Shown: positions 9,293-22,500, numbered from the stretch's first letter. The stretch is 64,000 nucleotides of DNA from Monodelphis domestica (GCF_027887165.1 NC_077232.1:212648-276647), one strand, 5' to 3'. Numbers and translations are program-made. Notes: a model not told the origin generated them from the sequence alone.

Positions 9293-10515
9293 ACAATTAA
9301 ACCAGAATAGAGCCCTGATGCCACAATAGCCAACATTTACCCAGTGCTGGCTGTACCATATGGACCGGATCCCAGATTGGTTCTGAGGATTCTAGTTTGA
9401 ACGGAGGTTTTTTCACAAAACAACCCCAGAAGGTTCCAGATGCTTCGCAAACTGCCTTTGCAGCCAGCTCAAACGTTTGGAGTTCACGAAAGGGGCGGGA
9501 ATGTGGCCCAAGTCTCTTCTCTTGGGCTTTCCAGGCCTCCGCTGGAATTCAGTCAGCAAACAGGAAATGGAGCTGAGGTCTCAACTAGTCCCGACTTGCT
9601 CAGATTCCAGCACTGGCACCACTTCTCGCGTTTACATCCTCCCTTAGCCTTTAGAGGGCCTTCTAAGCGGCCGGGCTCCAGGGCCTGCACGGAACCCAGG
9701 ACTCCTAAATGCTCTTCAGGCCGGCCGGCCTTTGCAAAAGTCCTTTGATCTGTGCCCCCAAAGGACCCAGTCACTTGGGCCAAAACTATTCCCAATCCAA
9801 TCCACGGGGGCCATTACCTAGCCGCCCACTGAGGTCACGATTGAGATCACAAGACTGCCGCATTCCCTGTCCCTTCCACTGCCCAGCAGGACAGACATCG
9901 GGCCTTCGCAGGGCTCGGAATCCATGTCCCCAACACCCGATCCCTTGGCACCCTCTGTTGGCCATCCTGGGAAGAGCCTTGAGAGCCCCAGCCACGGAGG
10001 CCCCAGGCTTGCCTTGGCCATCCAAGCGGCTCTGTCCAAGCCAGAGCGATTGGACTACAAGGCAGGCCTCAGCTCACTCACGGAGCATTGTTAAGGGCCA
10101 GGCACTGCGCTAAGTTCTGGGCGGACAAGGAGAGCCTTCCTGTACTAGAAGAGGAAGTTTGTGGATTGGAAATATTTCCAGGTAAAAAGGAATCTGTTAT
10201 GGGGGGGGGGGCTTGGAGCCATTGCAGAGGGCTTAAGTGCCCCCAACCCCCTGCATTGGAGGCCCTTCCCTCTGTTAATGTTTGCACTTAGTGGTTTCTG
10301 GAGGCCCAGAGCCCCTTGAGGGAGCCCTGTGAGAGGGATCCCAGAGAACGCTGGGGAGGGAGCAATAGCTGGCCTTGGGGCAGATAGAGGGAAGGCAGGC
10401 GCCCTGGTAAAATGGAGGTCTTGTCAACAGATGGGATGGGTAGGGAAGGGAGTGCAAAGATTGGATTTGGCTCCCCACTGATGGTAATAATGAAGGTACT
10501 TTGCTTTTCCCTGAT

Positions 10516-10937
10516 TGTGAAGATTAAATTGTAATCCTGGGTCTATTTTTAGATTTGAATCCCCAAAAGTGTTAACTCAATATGTGAAATAGATCTACCC
10601 ACAGACAAGAAATTTAGGGGAGGTGACACAAGCAGAAAAGGTCTATAAAAGAGGACCACAAAGGCCAGAAGGAGGTCATTCGGTATTCGAGCATTCCAGT
10701 TAGATCGGAAGAACTCTAACTCAGAGTTGGACTGGAGGACAGACACTTGAGAAGAGCCTGGAAGACAGACACCCGGACTTGACTGTGGAACTCGAGGTCA
10801 CTGTTGGTGACTGCAAAGGCTGACTTAGTTTCTCTACCTTTCTGAAGGTGTGAACCTCCAAGAAACACCCATTGTCTTGAGACTCTTTTCCCTGAGCAGG
10901 GCTTTAGAATTTCTACCTGGCTCAGAGGAAGATGGAG

Positions 10938-10982
<45 letters not shown>

Positions 10983-11124
10983 CCTTAATATCTTCCCTCT
11001 ATTGTAAATAAAACTACCATTATTTCCATTTACTTTAGTAATTCATTGTGGGATTTAGAAATTAAATCCCTGGCAACCACCAATTTTAATATATTCAAGT
11101 CCAACAACATAAAAAATTTTAACA
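10516..11124 (+). mobile_element. Solo LTR of an endogenous retrovirus
   Basis: The block starts with TGTGAAGATT, has a TATA-like tctataaaag near 10640, a (CT)n run at 10939-10978 and an AATAAA signal near 11007. The layout is that of a forward LTR. No internal retroviral region follows. The exact 3' end and target duplication are not resolved. Looks old and broken. Confidence 0.55.
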
Positions 11125-11469
11125 GGAGAGGTGAGCTGGGCCGGTACCCTCTACAGCCGGAGAAGTTGGGAGGAGGGAAGGCTGAGATGAAACATCTGCA
11201 TTTGACAGTAATGTCACAGGTTCAGGATATCCACAGAGAGCACCATCAGCTCGCTCTGCCTGGAAGTCTGCTTTTGGGCAAATGGCATTTGATCCTAAGC
11301 CTTGTCATCATCCATGCAAGGAAGCCTGGGCTCCCTCTAAAAGACCAGCACTCTGGCCTTCCTACCTGGCACCAAAAACACCATCCCATTCTCTGGACAC
11401 CCAGGCCAGGACAAGGCCCTGGCCTTACCCCCATCTCCTCAAGGATTGGGCCTTCCCAACCCTAAGCCT

Positions 11470-12015
11470 GGATTATGCTGCTGCAGGCCAGCCCTTACTC
11501 AGCTGTCAGTGATCTTCCTAAAGCATTGAGGGGCTGATCATGGCACCCTCCACTCAATACCTTTCAATGGCTCCCTATTGCCTCCAGGATCTGGTCCCAA
11601 ATGTCCCGTTTGGCCTACAGAACACATCGTTACCTGCCCCCCTCCTCCCTTTCCAGGCTTCTTCTCAGCCCTCCCTCCCCAGTACCTTCTCTTCAGTGCA
11701 GGGAGCTGGCCTCCTGGCTGTTCCTCCAACAAGCCCTCCATCTCTGGCTGGCCCCATACCTGAAAAGCTCTCTCCTCACCTCTGCCCAGTGACTTCTCTG
11801 GCTCCCTTCTGGTCCCAGCTACAGGAACCCTTTCCCAATCCCTTGTCCCCCTTGGCCCTTCCCTCTGGTAATTCTCTGCTCTTTGTCTGGGACTTTGCAC
11901 ATGGTTGTTTTCAGGGAGGCTCCTTTAATGGCCTGGGAGCTCCTGGGGGGCAGGGACTGCCTTGCTGTACCTTGCTTGGGTCCTCAGCTCTTATCCCAGT
12001 CCTGGGAACACTGTA
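11470..12015 (+). mobile_element. L2 (CR1-type LINE) 3'-end fragment
   Basis: Contains the typical L2 phrases caatggctccctattgcctc, cctttccaggcttcttctca and gggagctcctggggggcagg in the right order. Ancient non-LTR retrotransposon relic shared across mammals. The protein-like frames here are by-products of its pyrimidine-rich 3' region. Confidence 0.7.
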
Positions 12016-12876
12016 GTAGAAGTTGTCCTTCGAGGACAATTGGATCGAGTGCCAATTGGATCTCAGTGGGGCAGAGTTGCACAAAGTCCTTGGCCTCACT
12101 CTCTCTTCGAGTCACCCACGTCTGGTGGCAAGACTCCTGGTGGCAGGTAAAGAGAGGCAGAGCCAAGAGGGAGGAGAAAGTTCCAAAGTCTCAGAGAATC
12201 TTCCCCTCCGAACAGCCCCAAATCACACTTCAAACAGATCCTGGAGAGGCAGAACCATTGAGGATGGGATGAAGCCCCTTTCCCTGCAGAAAACAACTTG
12301 GAAGGGAGGCAGAGAGTCTGTTTCCCTGAAGGGAGAGGGCAGTCCAGCACCAGCAAGGCCTCACCAAGGAGTACAGGACGAGCCAACAGCAAGCCCTGCC
12401 CCCCATCTCTACTGTTCGGGGTTCTGAGCCTGGGCCCAAGCCAACTGTGAAACCCCAAGACCCGGCCTCAGCCAACAACAGCAGAACTGTCCACACACTG
12501 CCTCGGAAGTATAAGACCTAGCACGGGGCAGTCCACTGTGTGCTGGCTGGCATAAGCCCAGACTGAGGCTCAGAGGCCCTTCCCAAATCCATAGTGAGGC
12601 CCCAAGCCCCACCTCAAGGTGGTCCACAGTGCCCATAGCAAGTGCAAGCCAAAGGGGAGGCTCGGAGCCCCTGCATGGGCCCAACACAGGACACTCACAG
12701 TGTTCTGAGCCCTGCAAACCACTGGCAATTGGGGGAGAGGGGAAGAGTGCTGAATCATCAGAGGGAGATAACTTTCAGAGTTTCCAGCCTACAGGTCATC
12801 ATGCCATCTTGGAAGAAACTTGTAGGACCCAAACTAGAGCTGAGGGTAGCATCCAGGAAAATCTGAGTTTTAAGAG

Positions 12877-13401
12877 TGTTAAAGGGATTTTCTGAATCTC
12901 TGTCTCTTTAAGAGGCAGGGGAGGGGGATTTCTAGAGGGAGTGGAGCTGACAGGAGTCTGTGTGCCAGAGCTGAATATTCAATTACCAAGGAGACAAGAG
13001 GGACTTAAGAAAGGAATCAGTTGGCAGTTGGGTCTTTTTGGCCTCTGGATTTCTTGAGAGCAGGAGGTCTGTCTCTGTCTCTGGAAGTCAACTACTGCCA
13101 GTTGGTATAGAGAAACAGATTTAAGGAGCTTGTGGGTGATGAATGTTGACTTATTAGTGTAGGCTAGTTAGATAGGCCAGGTCTGGCCAGGCAAGAAACA
13201 CCTGTCCTCAGAACAGTTAGAAGTAGGGTTTTAGAAATTTTAGTCAGTATTAGGGATTTAGGTATAGTCATAGGGTATTAGAATAATAACCTCTCTTTCC
13301 TCTTGCTCTATTTTCTATCTGTATTTCTTCTCAAATTAAACTGTGTTTTTATTAAACTGCTCTCCTCACTTTTGTCAAACTCCTACCACTTAACCCTTAC
13401 A
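12877..13401 (+). mobile_element. Solo LTR inside the L1 5'UTR
   Basis: Begins TGTTAAAGGG and ends CCCTTACA, giving short inverted termini. L1 5'UTR sequence flanks it on both sides. Flanking hexamers (taagag, ggagag) are only partly alike, so the target duplication is imperfect or decayed. No internal retroviral genes. Confidence 0.6.
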
Positions 13402-14839
13402 GGAGAGTGTCATTCAGAATATAGCCCACCTTTAAGATAAAAACAGAAGTCAAGAAAAAATCTGGGAAAATGAGCAGACATAAAAAGGCACCAAACCATA
13501 GAAAATTATTATGGAGACAAAGAAAAAGCAAGGCAGACTCAGAAAAGAACAGTGAGATCAAAGCAGCTACACACAAAACTTCAAAGAAAAATATGGATTG
13601 GTCTCAGGCTCTGAAAGAGCTCAAAAAGGATTTCAAAAATCAGTTGAGAGGCAGAGAAAAAGTAGGAAGAGAGATGAAAAGAATGCAAGAAGAAAATAAC
13701 ATCTTAAAAAGAAGAATTGGCTTACTGGGGAAAGAGGCATAAAAATACAATGAAGAAAAGAGTTTCCTAAAAAGTAGAACTGGCCAAATGGAAAAGGAGG
13801 TTCAAAAGCTCCAAGAAGAAAATAATTTCTTAAAAATGAGAATTGGGTAAGTAGAAGCTAATGACTTCATGATACATCAGGAAAAAAATAAAACAAAATA
13901 AAAGAATGAAAAAATAGAAGAAAATTTGAAATATATCATTGAAAAAAAAGCTGACCTGGAAAACAACTGACCAGGAGAGACTAATAATTATTGGACTATC
14001 TGAAAGTCATGATTAAAAAAGTCTAGACATCATATTACAAGAAATTATCAAAGAAAACTGACCTGATTTTCTTAAACAAAAAGGTCAAATTGAAAGAATC
14101 CACCAATTACTTCCTGCAATAAATCCCCAAATGCCAACTCCCAGTAATATTATAGCCAAACTGAAGAACTCCCAGACCAAGGAGAAAATATTTCAAACAG
14201 CCAGAAAGAAACAATTCAAATATCATGAAACCACAGTCCAGATTACACAGGACTCAGTAGCTTCCACATTAAAGGACAGGAAGGCTTGCAATATGATATT
14301 GTGGAAGGCAAAGGAACTAGGTTTACAACCAAGAATCACCTACCCAGCAAAACTGAGTATATTCTTTCAGGGGGGAAATGCTCATGTAATAAAACAGAAG
14401 ATTTCCAACCATTCCTGGTAAAAAGACTAGACCTAAATAGAAAATCTGATTTTCAAATAAAAGCCTCAAGAGGAACAGAAAAAAAGGTAAACAAAAAACA
14501 GAAAATTCAAAGGATTCAATAAGGCCAAACTGTTCATCTTCTGACGCAGGAAAATGGCATTTGTGACTCTCAAATTTTTAAACATTATCAGAGGAGTTAG
14601 GAGAATATATACAGGGGTGCTAGGATAAGTTGATTAGGATGACTTGATATGCAAAAAAATCAAGGGGTGAAAAAAGAGAATTGGGAAGGGAGAGGTAGAA
14701 CAGGGTAAATTATCTCACCTAAAGAGTGAAAAAAAGACTATTACAGTGAAAGGGAGGATGAGGGTAGTGATGGGCAATCCTTAAACCTTACTCTCATTAA
14801 TTGGTTCAGAGAGAGAACAAGAACCATAATCATTTGGGT

Positions 14840-15494
14840 TGTATAAGAGGGAAAGGCCAGAAGCAATGGAAAAAATGAATTTGACAAAATATCTCAGGAG
14901 AAGAGGAAATGGAATCCCAGCTGAATTCAGGTATGGAACTTTTCAGCCAAGCTCAAAAGGGAGCAGTTGGAAAACTGAAGGGGTTATTTTGGTCCATGAG
15001 CTGAGAGGAGAGAAACTACCCTTTGCTGTGAAGACACACATTTCTCCACCCTTTTGCCTGAGCCACAGAAATCTTATCTTTCAACTATTGACACTTTTAG
15101 GATAAAGACTTTTTTCTCTTAGGGGAACCTCAGAGCTTATCCTGAAGAAGACCCTGGTTCAAATCCCCCCTGATCTGTATAGGAAAGAGGGATTACTTTT
15201 TCCCATCTGTCCTCATTACTCTTCAACCCTTTATACCTAAATAAATAGACATCTTGATTTTTAATACAGACTTCAATCAGATTCAATGTGTTAGGAGGGG
15301 AACTTCAAAGAATATCAAGAACTTCAAGAAGGAGGCTGAGGGGAAATCTTACTTACCCTTTTAGTCCAGTCAGAACTGACTCCATTTGTTAATAGCTCAA
15401 CTTGGGGGAAGAGGAGGAAAGAAGGAAATTGTTACTTTATATTTATTCCCAAAGTAGCTGGAACTTTTGTTCCTTCAATTTCCCAACTAATACA
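14840..15494 (+). mobile_element. Solo LTR between L1 ORF1 and ORF2, GGGT duplication
   Basis: Runs from TGTATAAGAG to ACTAATACA and is flanked by a 4-bp direct repeat GGGT (14836-14839 and 15495-15498), consistent with a gammaretrovirus-like (ERV1) insertion. An AATAAA signal near 15240 supports forward orientation. L1 sequence resumes immediately after. Confidence 0.6.
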
Positions 15495-15566
15495 GGGTAT
15501 AGAATCCTATCTTGCCATATAGAGAAGTAGGAAGAGAATAAGATAAGAGAGTGAGTAATAGAAGAG

Positions 15567-15570
<4 letters not shown>

Positions 15571-15600
<30 letters not shown>
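15571..15600. repeat. (GT)n microsatellite
   Basis: Fifteen or so uninterrupted GT dinucleotides within the L1 inter-ORF region. Confidence 0.95.
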
Positions 15601-15601
<1 letters not shown>

Positions 15602-17027
15602 CACCTGCATGTGTGATTAAAAGCAAAATACTTGAGAGGAGGGACAGAATGAAAGGAGAAAGACTAGGATCAAAAGAGGAAAATGAAGATAGTTGAAAAT
15701 CATAATTGTGACTGTGAATGGGATGACCTCACTCATAAAACTTAAGTAGGTTGTAGGGCTGGAGCAAAATCTATTATGCTTCACCTAAAGTACAAAAAGC
15801 AGGAATGCCAATCATGATCTCAGACACAGCTAAAGCAAAAATAGAAACAATTAAAAATGACAAAGAAGGAAAGTATACCATGATAAAAAGATAACACAGA
15901 CAACAAAGTAATATCAATACTAAACATATGTGCCAAATGGTATAGCCTCCGATTTTTTAAAGGAGAAATTAAATGTCCTTCAGGAGGAAATAGACAATAA
16001 AACTATACTAACAGGGGACATCAACCTTCCCCTCTCAGAACCAGATAAATCTAACAAAAAAATAAACAATAAGTAAAGGAAGTGAATGAAATTTTAGAAA
16101 ATTTAGATTTAAGAGATCTCTGGAGAAAACTGAATGGAGAGAGAGAACAGTATGTCTTCTTTTCAACAATTGATTCAACTCACACAGGAACTGACCATGT
16201 ATTAAGACACAAAAACTATCCAACCACATGCAGAAAAGCAGAAATAATAAATACATCCTATTCAGATCATAATGCAATAAAAAGTATAATCGATAAGGAT
16301 TCATGGAAAGACAAATTAAAACCAATTTAGAATTAATCTAATTCTAAAAAAGGGTTGGTTCAATGAACAAATTGTAGACACAATAATTTCATTAAAGAGA
16401 ATGGTAATGAGGAAGCAACATATCAAAATTTATGTGATATATCTAAAGCAATACTTAGGAGAAAATTTATATCTATAAAAGCTTACACCAATAAAATAGG
16501 GAAAAACCAGATCAATGAATTGGGCATGCAACTAAAAAAACCCTAGAAAAATAAAATTAAAATCCCCAATTAAAGACTAAATTGGAATCCTAAAAATCAA
16601 AGCAGACATTAATAAAATTGAAAGTATGTGAACCATTAAACTAATAAACAAGACTAGAAGTTGGTTTTATGGAGAAAAAACACAAATAAGATAGATGGAG
16701 CACTGGTTAATTTGGTTTTTAAAAATTAAAGAAGAAAACCAAATTACCAGTAGCAAAAATGAAAAGGATGAATTTACCACTAATAAAGAGGAAAGTAAAG
16801 CAATCATTGGGAACTACTTTGCCCAATTACATGCCAATAAATCTGACAATCTAAGTGAAATGGATGAATATTTACAAAAATTTAAATTGCCCAGATTAAC
16901 AGGAGGAGAAATAAAATACTTGAATAATCCCATCTCAGAAAAAAGAAATTGAACAAGCCATCAAAGAATTTTCTAAGAACAAATGCCAAATGGCAGATGG
17001 ATTCACAAGTGAATTCTACCAAACATT

Positions 17028-17767
17028 TGTTGTGAAATAGAAACCAACCGACTCAATATAGACAATTTGAGCAAATAAAGTCAAGAAGCCAAATTTCTCC
17101 AAGTCAAGGTAGAAAGTTAGATTTTATTGGAAGAGGGCCAAGTCATCCAATAGAAGCATTCTCCTGCATCTTTTACATTGTTGGACCCCAGCAAGAGACA
17201 ATGAATGCCAAGTGGCAGAGACCTGGTTTATGTACTGGACCAGTAACAAAATGAATATTTTCATACAAGGTTGATGACATATCACAAGGCATAACACCCT
17301 ATAGACTTTATTTAGAAACAGTTACCCGATTACAAAGCTGATTGGTTAGTTCATTTCAGAAAGCTCATAGTAGTCTAAAGGTTAAATCCCAAGGCAATAC
17401 CCTTATTTGGTCAGTTAGTGATGACCATTACCTCAAGCCCATCTGATCTAGGGGGAAGGATGGCTATTTTCAAACAGGGACGGGTGCATGATGTTTCTGC
17501 CATATTGGGACATGAGATTCAGATGGTCAGTATCTTATGAAAAAGGGAAGTACAAAATTAGGGAGGGGTTAGAAATCCCTTCAGAAGCAGTTTTCATGCT
17601 TTCTTAGAAATCCTTCCTTGTAAAAGTCATGAATTCTACTGATTATATTAAGATTATAATGGAATTTATACTAATCACTTGAAAATCACAATATTGATTA
17701 TCTTAAACCTATCACTAACACTAAAATCCAATCAAATATAAGGGGGTAGGGGTCTATTTTCCTGACA
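17028..17767 (-). mobile_element. Solo LTR in L1 ORF2, minus orientation, CATT duplication
   Basis: Flanked by a perfect 4-bp repeat CATT (17024-17027 and 17768-17771) with the L1 ORF2 reading continuing across it. On the minus strand it begins TGTCAGGAAA, has an AATAAA about 130 bases before its 3' end and ends CACAACA. The 4-bp duplication suggests ERV1. No internal region remains. Confidence 0.75.
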
Positions 17768-18022
17768 CATTTAAAGAACAACTAATCCCAATACTATAAA
17801 AACTTTTTCCAGGAAAATAGGCAAAGGCAAAATCCTATCAAAAAATTTATGACACAAATATGGTGCTGCTATCTAAGTCAGGAAGAGGAAAAACAGAGAA
17901 AGAAAATTATAGGCCAATTTCTTGTTTTGGACAATTGTACTCTTTTGGCACTTTAAAATAGAAATGAGTTTCAAACCTTAAATTGTTTTTCCTTGTTAGG
18001 TATATCAATTTGTTTTTGCTGT

Positions 18023-18222
18023 ATTTTTTAAACCCTTACCTTCCATCTTAGAATCAATACTGTGTATTGGTTCTAAGGCAGAAGAATGGTAAGGGCTGGG
18101 CAATGGGGTTAAGTGACATGCCCAGGGTCACACAACTGGGAAGTGTCTTAGGCCAGATTTGAACCTAGGATGTCTCTAGGCCTGGCTCTCAGTCCATTGC
18201 GCCTCCAAGCTGCCCCCTATTT
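18023..18222 (-). repeat. tRNA-derived marsupial SINE, minus orientation
   Basis: Reverse complement of the WSINE1-like family. It shows aaacccttaccttccatctt at the 3' end of the element and ctggctctcagtccattgcg near its head. Nearly complete. Confidence 0.85.
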
Positions 18223-18280
18223 TTGCTATATTTAATGGCTCTTGACATTGCTCAGTTTTCAAAATAGATTCTGATAATTT

Positions 18281-18745
18281 ATCCTCACTTGTGGCTCCCA
18301 GTAGCTGCTAGCATGCGGCAGCGGCCACACCCCAGGCAACGGCTTCGACAGGCCGGCCAAACTTTGTGAGGGTAGCCATCGGGTCGTCCCCTGGTGAACC
18401 AGGGCTTTGCTCACCCAGCATGTGAAGACTGCTTCGGCGGAACAGACGGAAGAAACCAACAAGAAGGTTCAATGGCTGAGAGGGCGACACAGCAAAGCAC
18501 TGTGGAGTGCTTAGGGCATGTTGGAGCACAAAGGACAACATGGCCACCCAATGCAGCTGAGGAAGTCTCCAGGTGTAATGACTTTTCGTGCCACTGGACC
18601 CAGGCTTCCAACGCCGAGAGAGTGGGACTGTCTCTGTGCATCGACTCTTCCACTTAAATCTCCTTCACGCACAAGTGTTTTTGTGCACAAAAACGCACAA
18701 AGACAATTGTCATCCTCGGTTACCGAGAGACTACTACCAATACCA
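18281..18745 (+). mobile_element. RTE-type retroposon, copy 1
   Basis: Begins cctcacttgtggctcccagt and ends catcctcggttaccgagaga followed by a short (ATACCA)n-like tail. The tail style and terminal motif resemble RTE/BovB-clade LINEs or SINEs mobilised by them. About 90 percent identical by eye to the copy at 19199-19690. No intact protein. Confidence 0.65.
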
Positions 18746-19198
18746 ATACCAAATGTTCAAAAATTTTTATCTAATTAATTTAGAAAAATTTTCCATGGTT
18801 ACATGATGCATGTTCTTTCCCTCCCCTGCCCCCAACCCACTCCTGTAGCCAGCATGCAATTCCTCTGGGTTTTGCATGTGTCATTGATCAATGACATAAT
18901 ATTTCCATATTATTTGATCACTTAGAGTCTACATCCCCAATCATATCCCCATTGACCCATGTGATCAGGCATTTGTTTTTTTGTATTTCTACTCCCACAG
19001 TTCTTCCACTGGATGTAGAGAGCATCTTTCTCCTTAAGTCTCTCAGGATTGTACTAACTCATTGCATTACTGTTAGTAGCAAAGTCAGTTACATTCAATT
19101 GTGCTACAATGTATTTGTCTCTGTGTATAATGTTCTGGTTCTGTCCCTTTCACTCTTCAGGGCAGCTCTCCAGCCTCGGACCCCCACCTGACCCCCAG
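18746..19198 (-). mobile_element. L1 3' end, antisense
   Basis: Reads as the reverse complement of an L1 3'UTR (ccatggttacatgatgcatg near its A-rich end). It continues on the far side of the second RTE-type copy at 19691-20056, so the RTE copy is nested in it. Confidence 0.75.
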
Positions 19199-19690
19199 CT
19201 CTCACTTGTGGCTCCCAGTAGCTGCTAGCATGTGGCAGTGGCCACACCCCAGGCAATGGCTTCAACAAGCCGGTCAAACCTTGTGAGGGTAGCCATTGGG
19301 TCGTTGACCCCTGGTGAACCAGGGCTTTGCTCACCCAGCATGTGAAGACTGCTTCAGTGGAACAGATGGAAGAAGCCGATAAGAAGGTTCAACGGCTGAG
19401 ATGGCGATGCAGCAAAGCACTGTGGAGTGCTCAGGGCGTGTTGGAGCACAAAAGACAACACGGCCATCCAGTGCAGCTGAGGAAGTCTCCAGGTGTAACA
19501 ACTTTTCGTGCCACTGGACCCAGGCTTCCAGCACCGAGAGTGGGACTGTCTCTGTGCAATGACTTTTCCACTTAAATCTCTTTCACGCACAAGTGTCTTT
19601 GTGCACACTCATCTATACACCATAGATGAAAACGCACAAAGACAATCGTCATCCTCGGTTACCAAGAGACTACTACTATACTATACTATA
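19199..19690 (+). mobile_element. RTE-type retroposon, copy 2
   Basis: Second copy of the 18281 element in the same orientation, with a (CTATA)n tail (tactatactatactatacta). It carries a small extra segment near its 3' end (catctatacaccatagatga) missing from copy 1. Inserted into the antisense L1 3' end. Confidence 0.65.
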
Positions 19691-20056
19691 CTAGTTCCTG
19701 GAGGTTGTCCCAGTTCACATGGAGTCCCTCCAGTTCATCATTCCTTTCAACACAATAGTACTCCATCCCCAACAGATACAATTTGTTCAGCCATTCCCCA
19801 ACTGAATGGCATCCCCTCATTTTACAGTTTTATGCCACTACAAAGAGCACAGCTATGAATATTCTTGTATATGTCCTTTTTCCTTATCTCTTTGGGGTAC
19901 AAACCCAGCAGTGTTATGGCTGGGTCAAAGGGCAGACAGTCTTTTAGTGGCCTTTGGGCAAAGTTCCAAATTGCCCTCCAGAATGGTTGGATCAATTCAC
20001 AACTCCACCAGCAATGCATTAATGTCCAACTTTGCCATATTCCCTCCAATAGTTAA
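19691..20056 (-). mobile_element. L1 distal ORF2/3' part, antisense
   Basis: Antisense copy of the L1 stretch that normally lies between the end of ORF2 and the 3'UTR (e.g. gttccaaattgccctccaga). It abuts a sense ORF2 segment at 20057, which makes an inversion junction. Confidence 0.75.
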
Positions 20057-21845
20057 TCTCTCTCTGCAAATGATCTAATGGTCTACTTAAAGAATCCTAG
20101 AGAACCAACTAAAAAGCTAGTGGAAATAATCAACAACTTTAGCAAAGTTGCAGGATACAAAATCAACCCACATAAATCATCAGCATTTCTATATATCTCC
20201 AACACATCCCAGCAGCAAGAGTTAGAAAGAGAAATTCTATTGAAAATCATCCTAGACAATATAAAATACTTAAGAATCTATATGCTGAGACAAACACAGG
20301 AACTATATGAACACAGCCACAAAACACTTTTCACACAAATAAATTAAATCTAAATAATTGGCAAAACATTCATTGCTCATGGGTAGTACGAGCTAACATA
20401 ATAAAAATGACAATCCTACCCAAACTAATTTATTCAGTGCCATACCTATTGAACTACCAAGAAACTTTTATACTGAATTAGAAAAAAAACAATAACAAAG
20501 TTCATTTGGAAGAACAAAAGATCAAGGTTATCCAGGGAAATGGGAAAAAATGCAAAGGTGGCCTAGCAGTATCAGATCTCAAACTATACTATAAAGCAGT
20601 GATCATCCAAACATGGTACCAGCTTAGAGACAGAAGAGAGGATCAGTGGAATAGACTTATAGTAGGGGGGTAAGTGACCTCAGGAGGACAGTTTATGATA
20701 AACCCAAAGATTCCAGCACTGGGGACAAAAATCCACTATTTGATAAAAACTGCTGGAAAAATTAGAAGACAGTGTGGGAGAGATTAGTTTAGATCAACCT
20801 CTCACAACCTACACCACGATAAATTCAGGGTGAATGACTTTAATATAAAGAAGGAAACTATAATTAGTTGAACACAGAATAGTGTAGCATTCCAAGCATA
20901 TTCACATCTAAGAGATATAAATGATGTATGGATATTGTGTCATCAGACACAAGATTTGAACTCTGACATTTGTGGGTGGACTCTTGACCTAGCCATGCAA
21001 ACTCATTAACATTTTGTGTGGAGTCAAATTCCTTTGTAAAAGTGCTGGTTGAGGTCAGCAGGCCCAAAAGGTGTCATCATTGCCATCCCATCCAATCTGA
21101 ATTAACTATGCTTTGTTACATATTCATTGAGCACCTCCCAAACCACACTGAAATTTGGGAGGCGGCCTGTGATTCTCTCTTGGACTTTGCATTCTCACAC
21201 TTGATACTCTTATCCTATTTTCTATCTAGGAACTTTTGTTTCCACATGTTCCATTACTTCTCACATTTTCCTTTGATTATCTTTCCAAGGAGAATGTCAG
21301 AGGGATTCACGCCTTCCCTTGCCAAAAATACTGACTTGTCTGTGTCCCTTATTCTTCACCCACTTTCTCAGACTCCTTTCTCCTTCTCGAGCCCAAACCC
21401 ACAAAGGAAAATTCTTTTTATAACAGTCGCTGGACGCCCGTTATAAGTAGTATGTCAGGTCTCTGGAAAAGGAAAGATTTTAAGACCAAGGAAGAGTTAA
21501 AAAAATTACAAAATGTAAAATCAATAATTTTGATTACATTAAATTAAAAAGGTTTTGTACCAACAAAACCAATGCAACTAAAATTAGAAGAGAAGCAACA
21601 AACTGGGAAAAATCTTCATAACAAAAACCTCTGTCAAAGGTCTAATTACTCAAATTTATAAAGAACTAAATCAATTGTACAAAAAATCAAGCCATTCTCC
21701 AATTGATAAACAGACATGGGACATGAATAGGCAATTTTCAGATTAAGAAATCAAAACTATTAATAAGCACACGAAAAAGTGCTCTGAATCTCTGATAATC
21801 AGAGAGATGCAAATCAAACCAACTCTGAGGTACCACCTCCCACCT
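20057..21845 (+). mobile_element. L1 ORF2 segment in sense, with an unassigned 570-bp insert
   Basis: Sense ORF2 sequence covers 20057-20880 and 21450-21845, ending at the phrase actctgaggtaccacctccc. Between them, about 20885-21448, lies a block that is not L1 and that I could not assign. Read on the minus strand, 21845 down to 18746 has the order inverted 5' part then sense 3' part with A-tail, which is the twin-priming form of an L1 insertion. Confidence 0.65.
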
Positions 21846-22500
21846 AGGCCAATTTCTTTAATGAATATTGCTGCAAACATTTAAAATAAAACACTAGCAA
21901 GGAGACTACTGCAATATATCACAAGGATCATTTACTATGACCTGGTGAGATTTACACCACGAATGCAGGGCTGGGTTAACATTAGGAAAACTATCAAGAT
22001 AAGTGATCCTCTCAATTACAAAAATGAACTGAAATCACATGATTATATCAACAGATGCAGCAAAAGCCTTTGACAATATAACCCCCATTCCTATTAAAAA
22101 CACTGAAAGGCTTTTCCTTAAACCGACACGTAGTATTACCTAAAGCCATCCGCAATGGGGACAAGTTAGAAGCCTTCCCAGTACGGTCAGGAGTGAAGCA
22201 GGGATGCCCATTATCACCTCTCCTGCTCAATATTGTGCCAGAAATGCTAGCAGGAGCAATAAGAGAAGAAAAAACTGAAGGAGTTAAAGTGGGAAATGAG
22301 GAAACGAAACTCTTGCTCTTTGTGGGTAATATGATGGTCTACTTGGAGAATCCACTAAAAAAACAAGTTGATATAATTAATAATTTTAGCAAAGTTGCAG
22401 GATATAAAATAAATTCTCACAAATCAGCATTTCTATGTATTACCATCAAAATCCAGCAGCAAAAGACAGAAAGAGAAATTCCATTTAAAATAACCCTAGA

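Noticed and set aside
10516-11124. Complete endogenous retrovirus
   Set aside because: Only LTR-like sequence is present; no internal region follows here or at the other LTRs.
13470-16952. Active L1 proteins
   Set aside because: ORF1 and ORF2 pieces are short and interrupted by stops, frameshifts and inserted elements.
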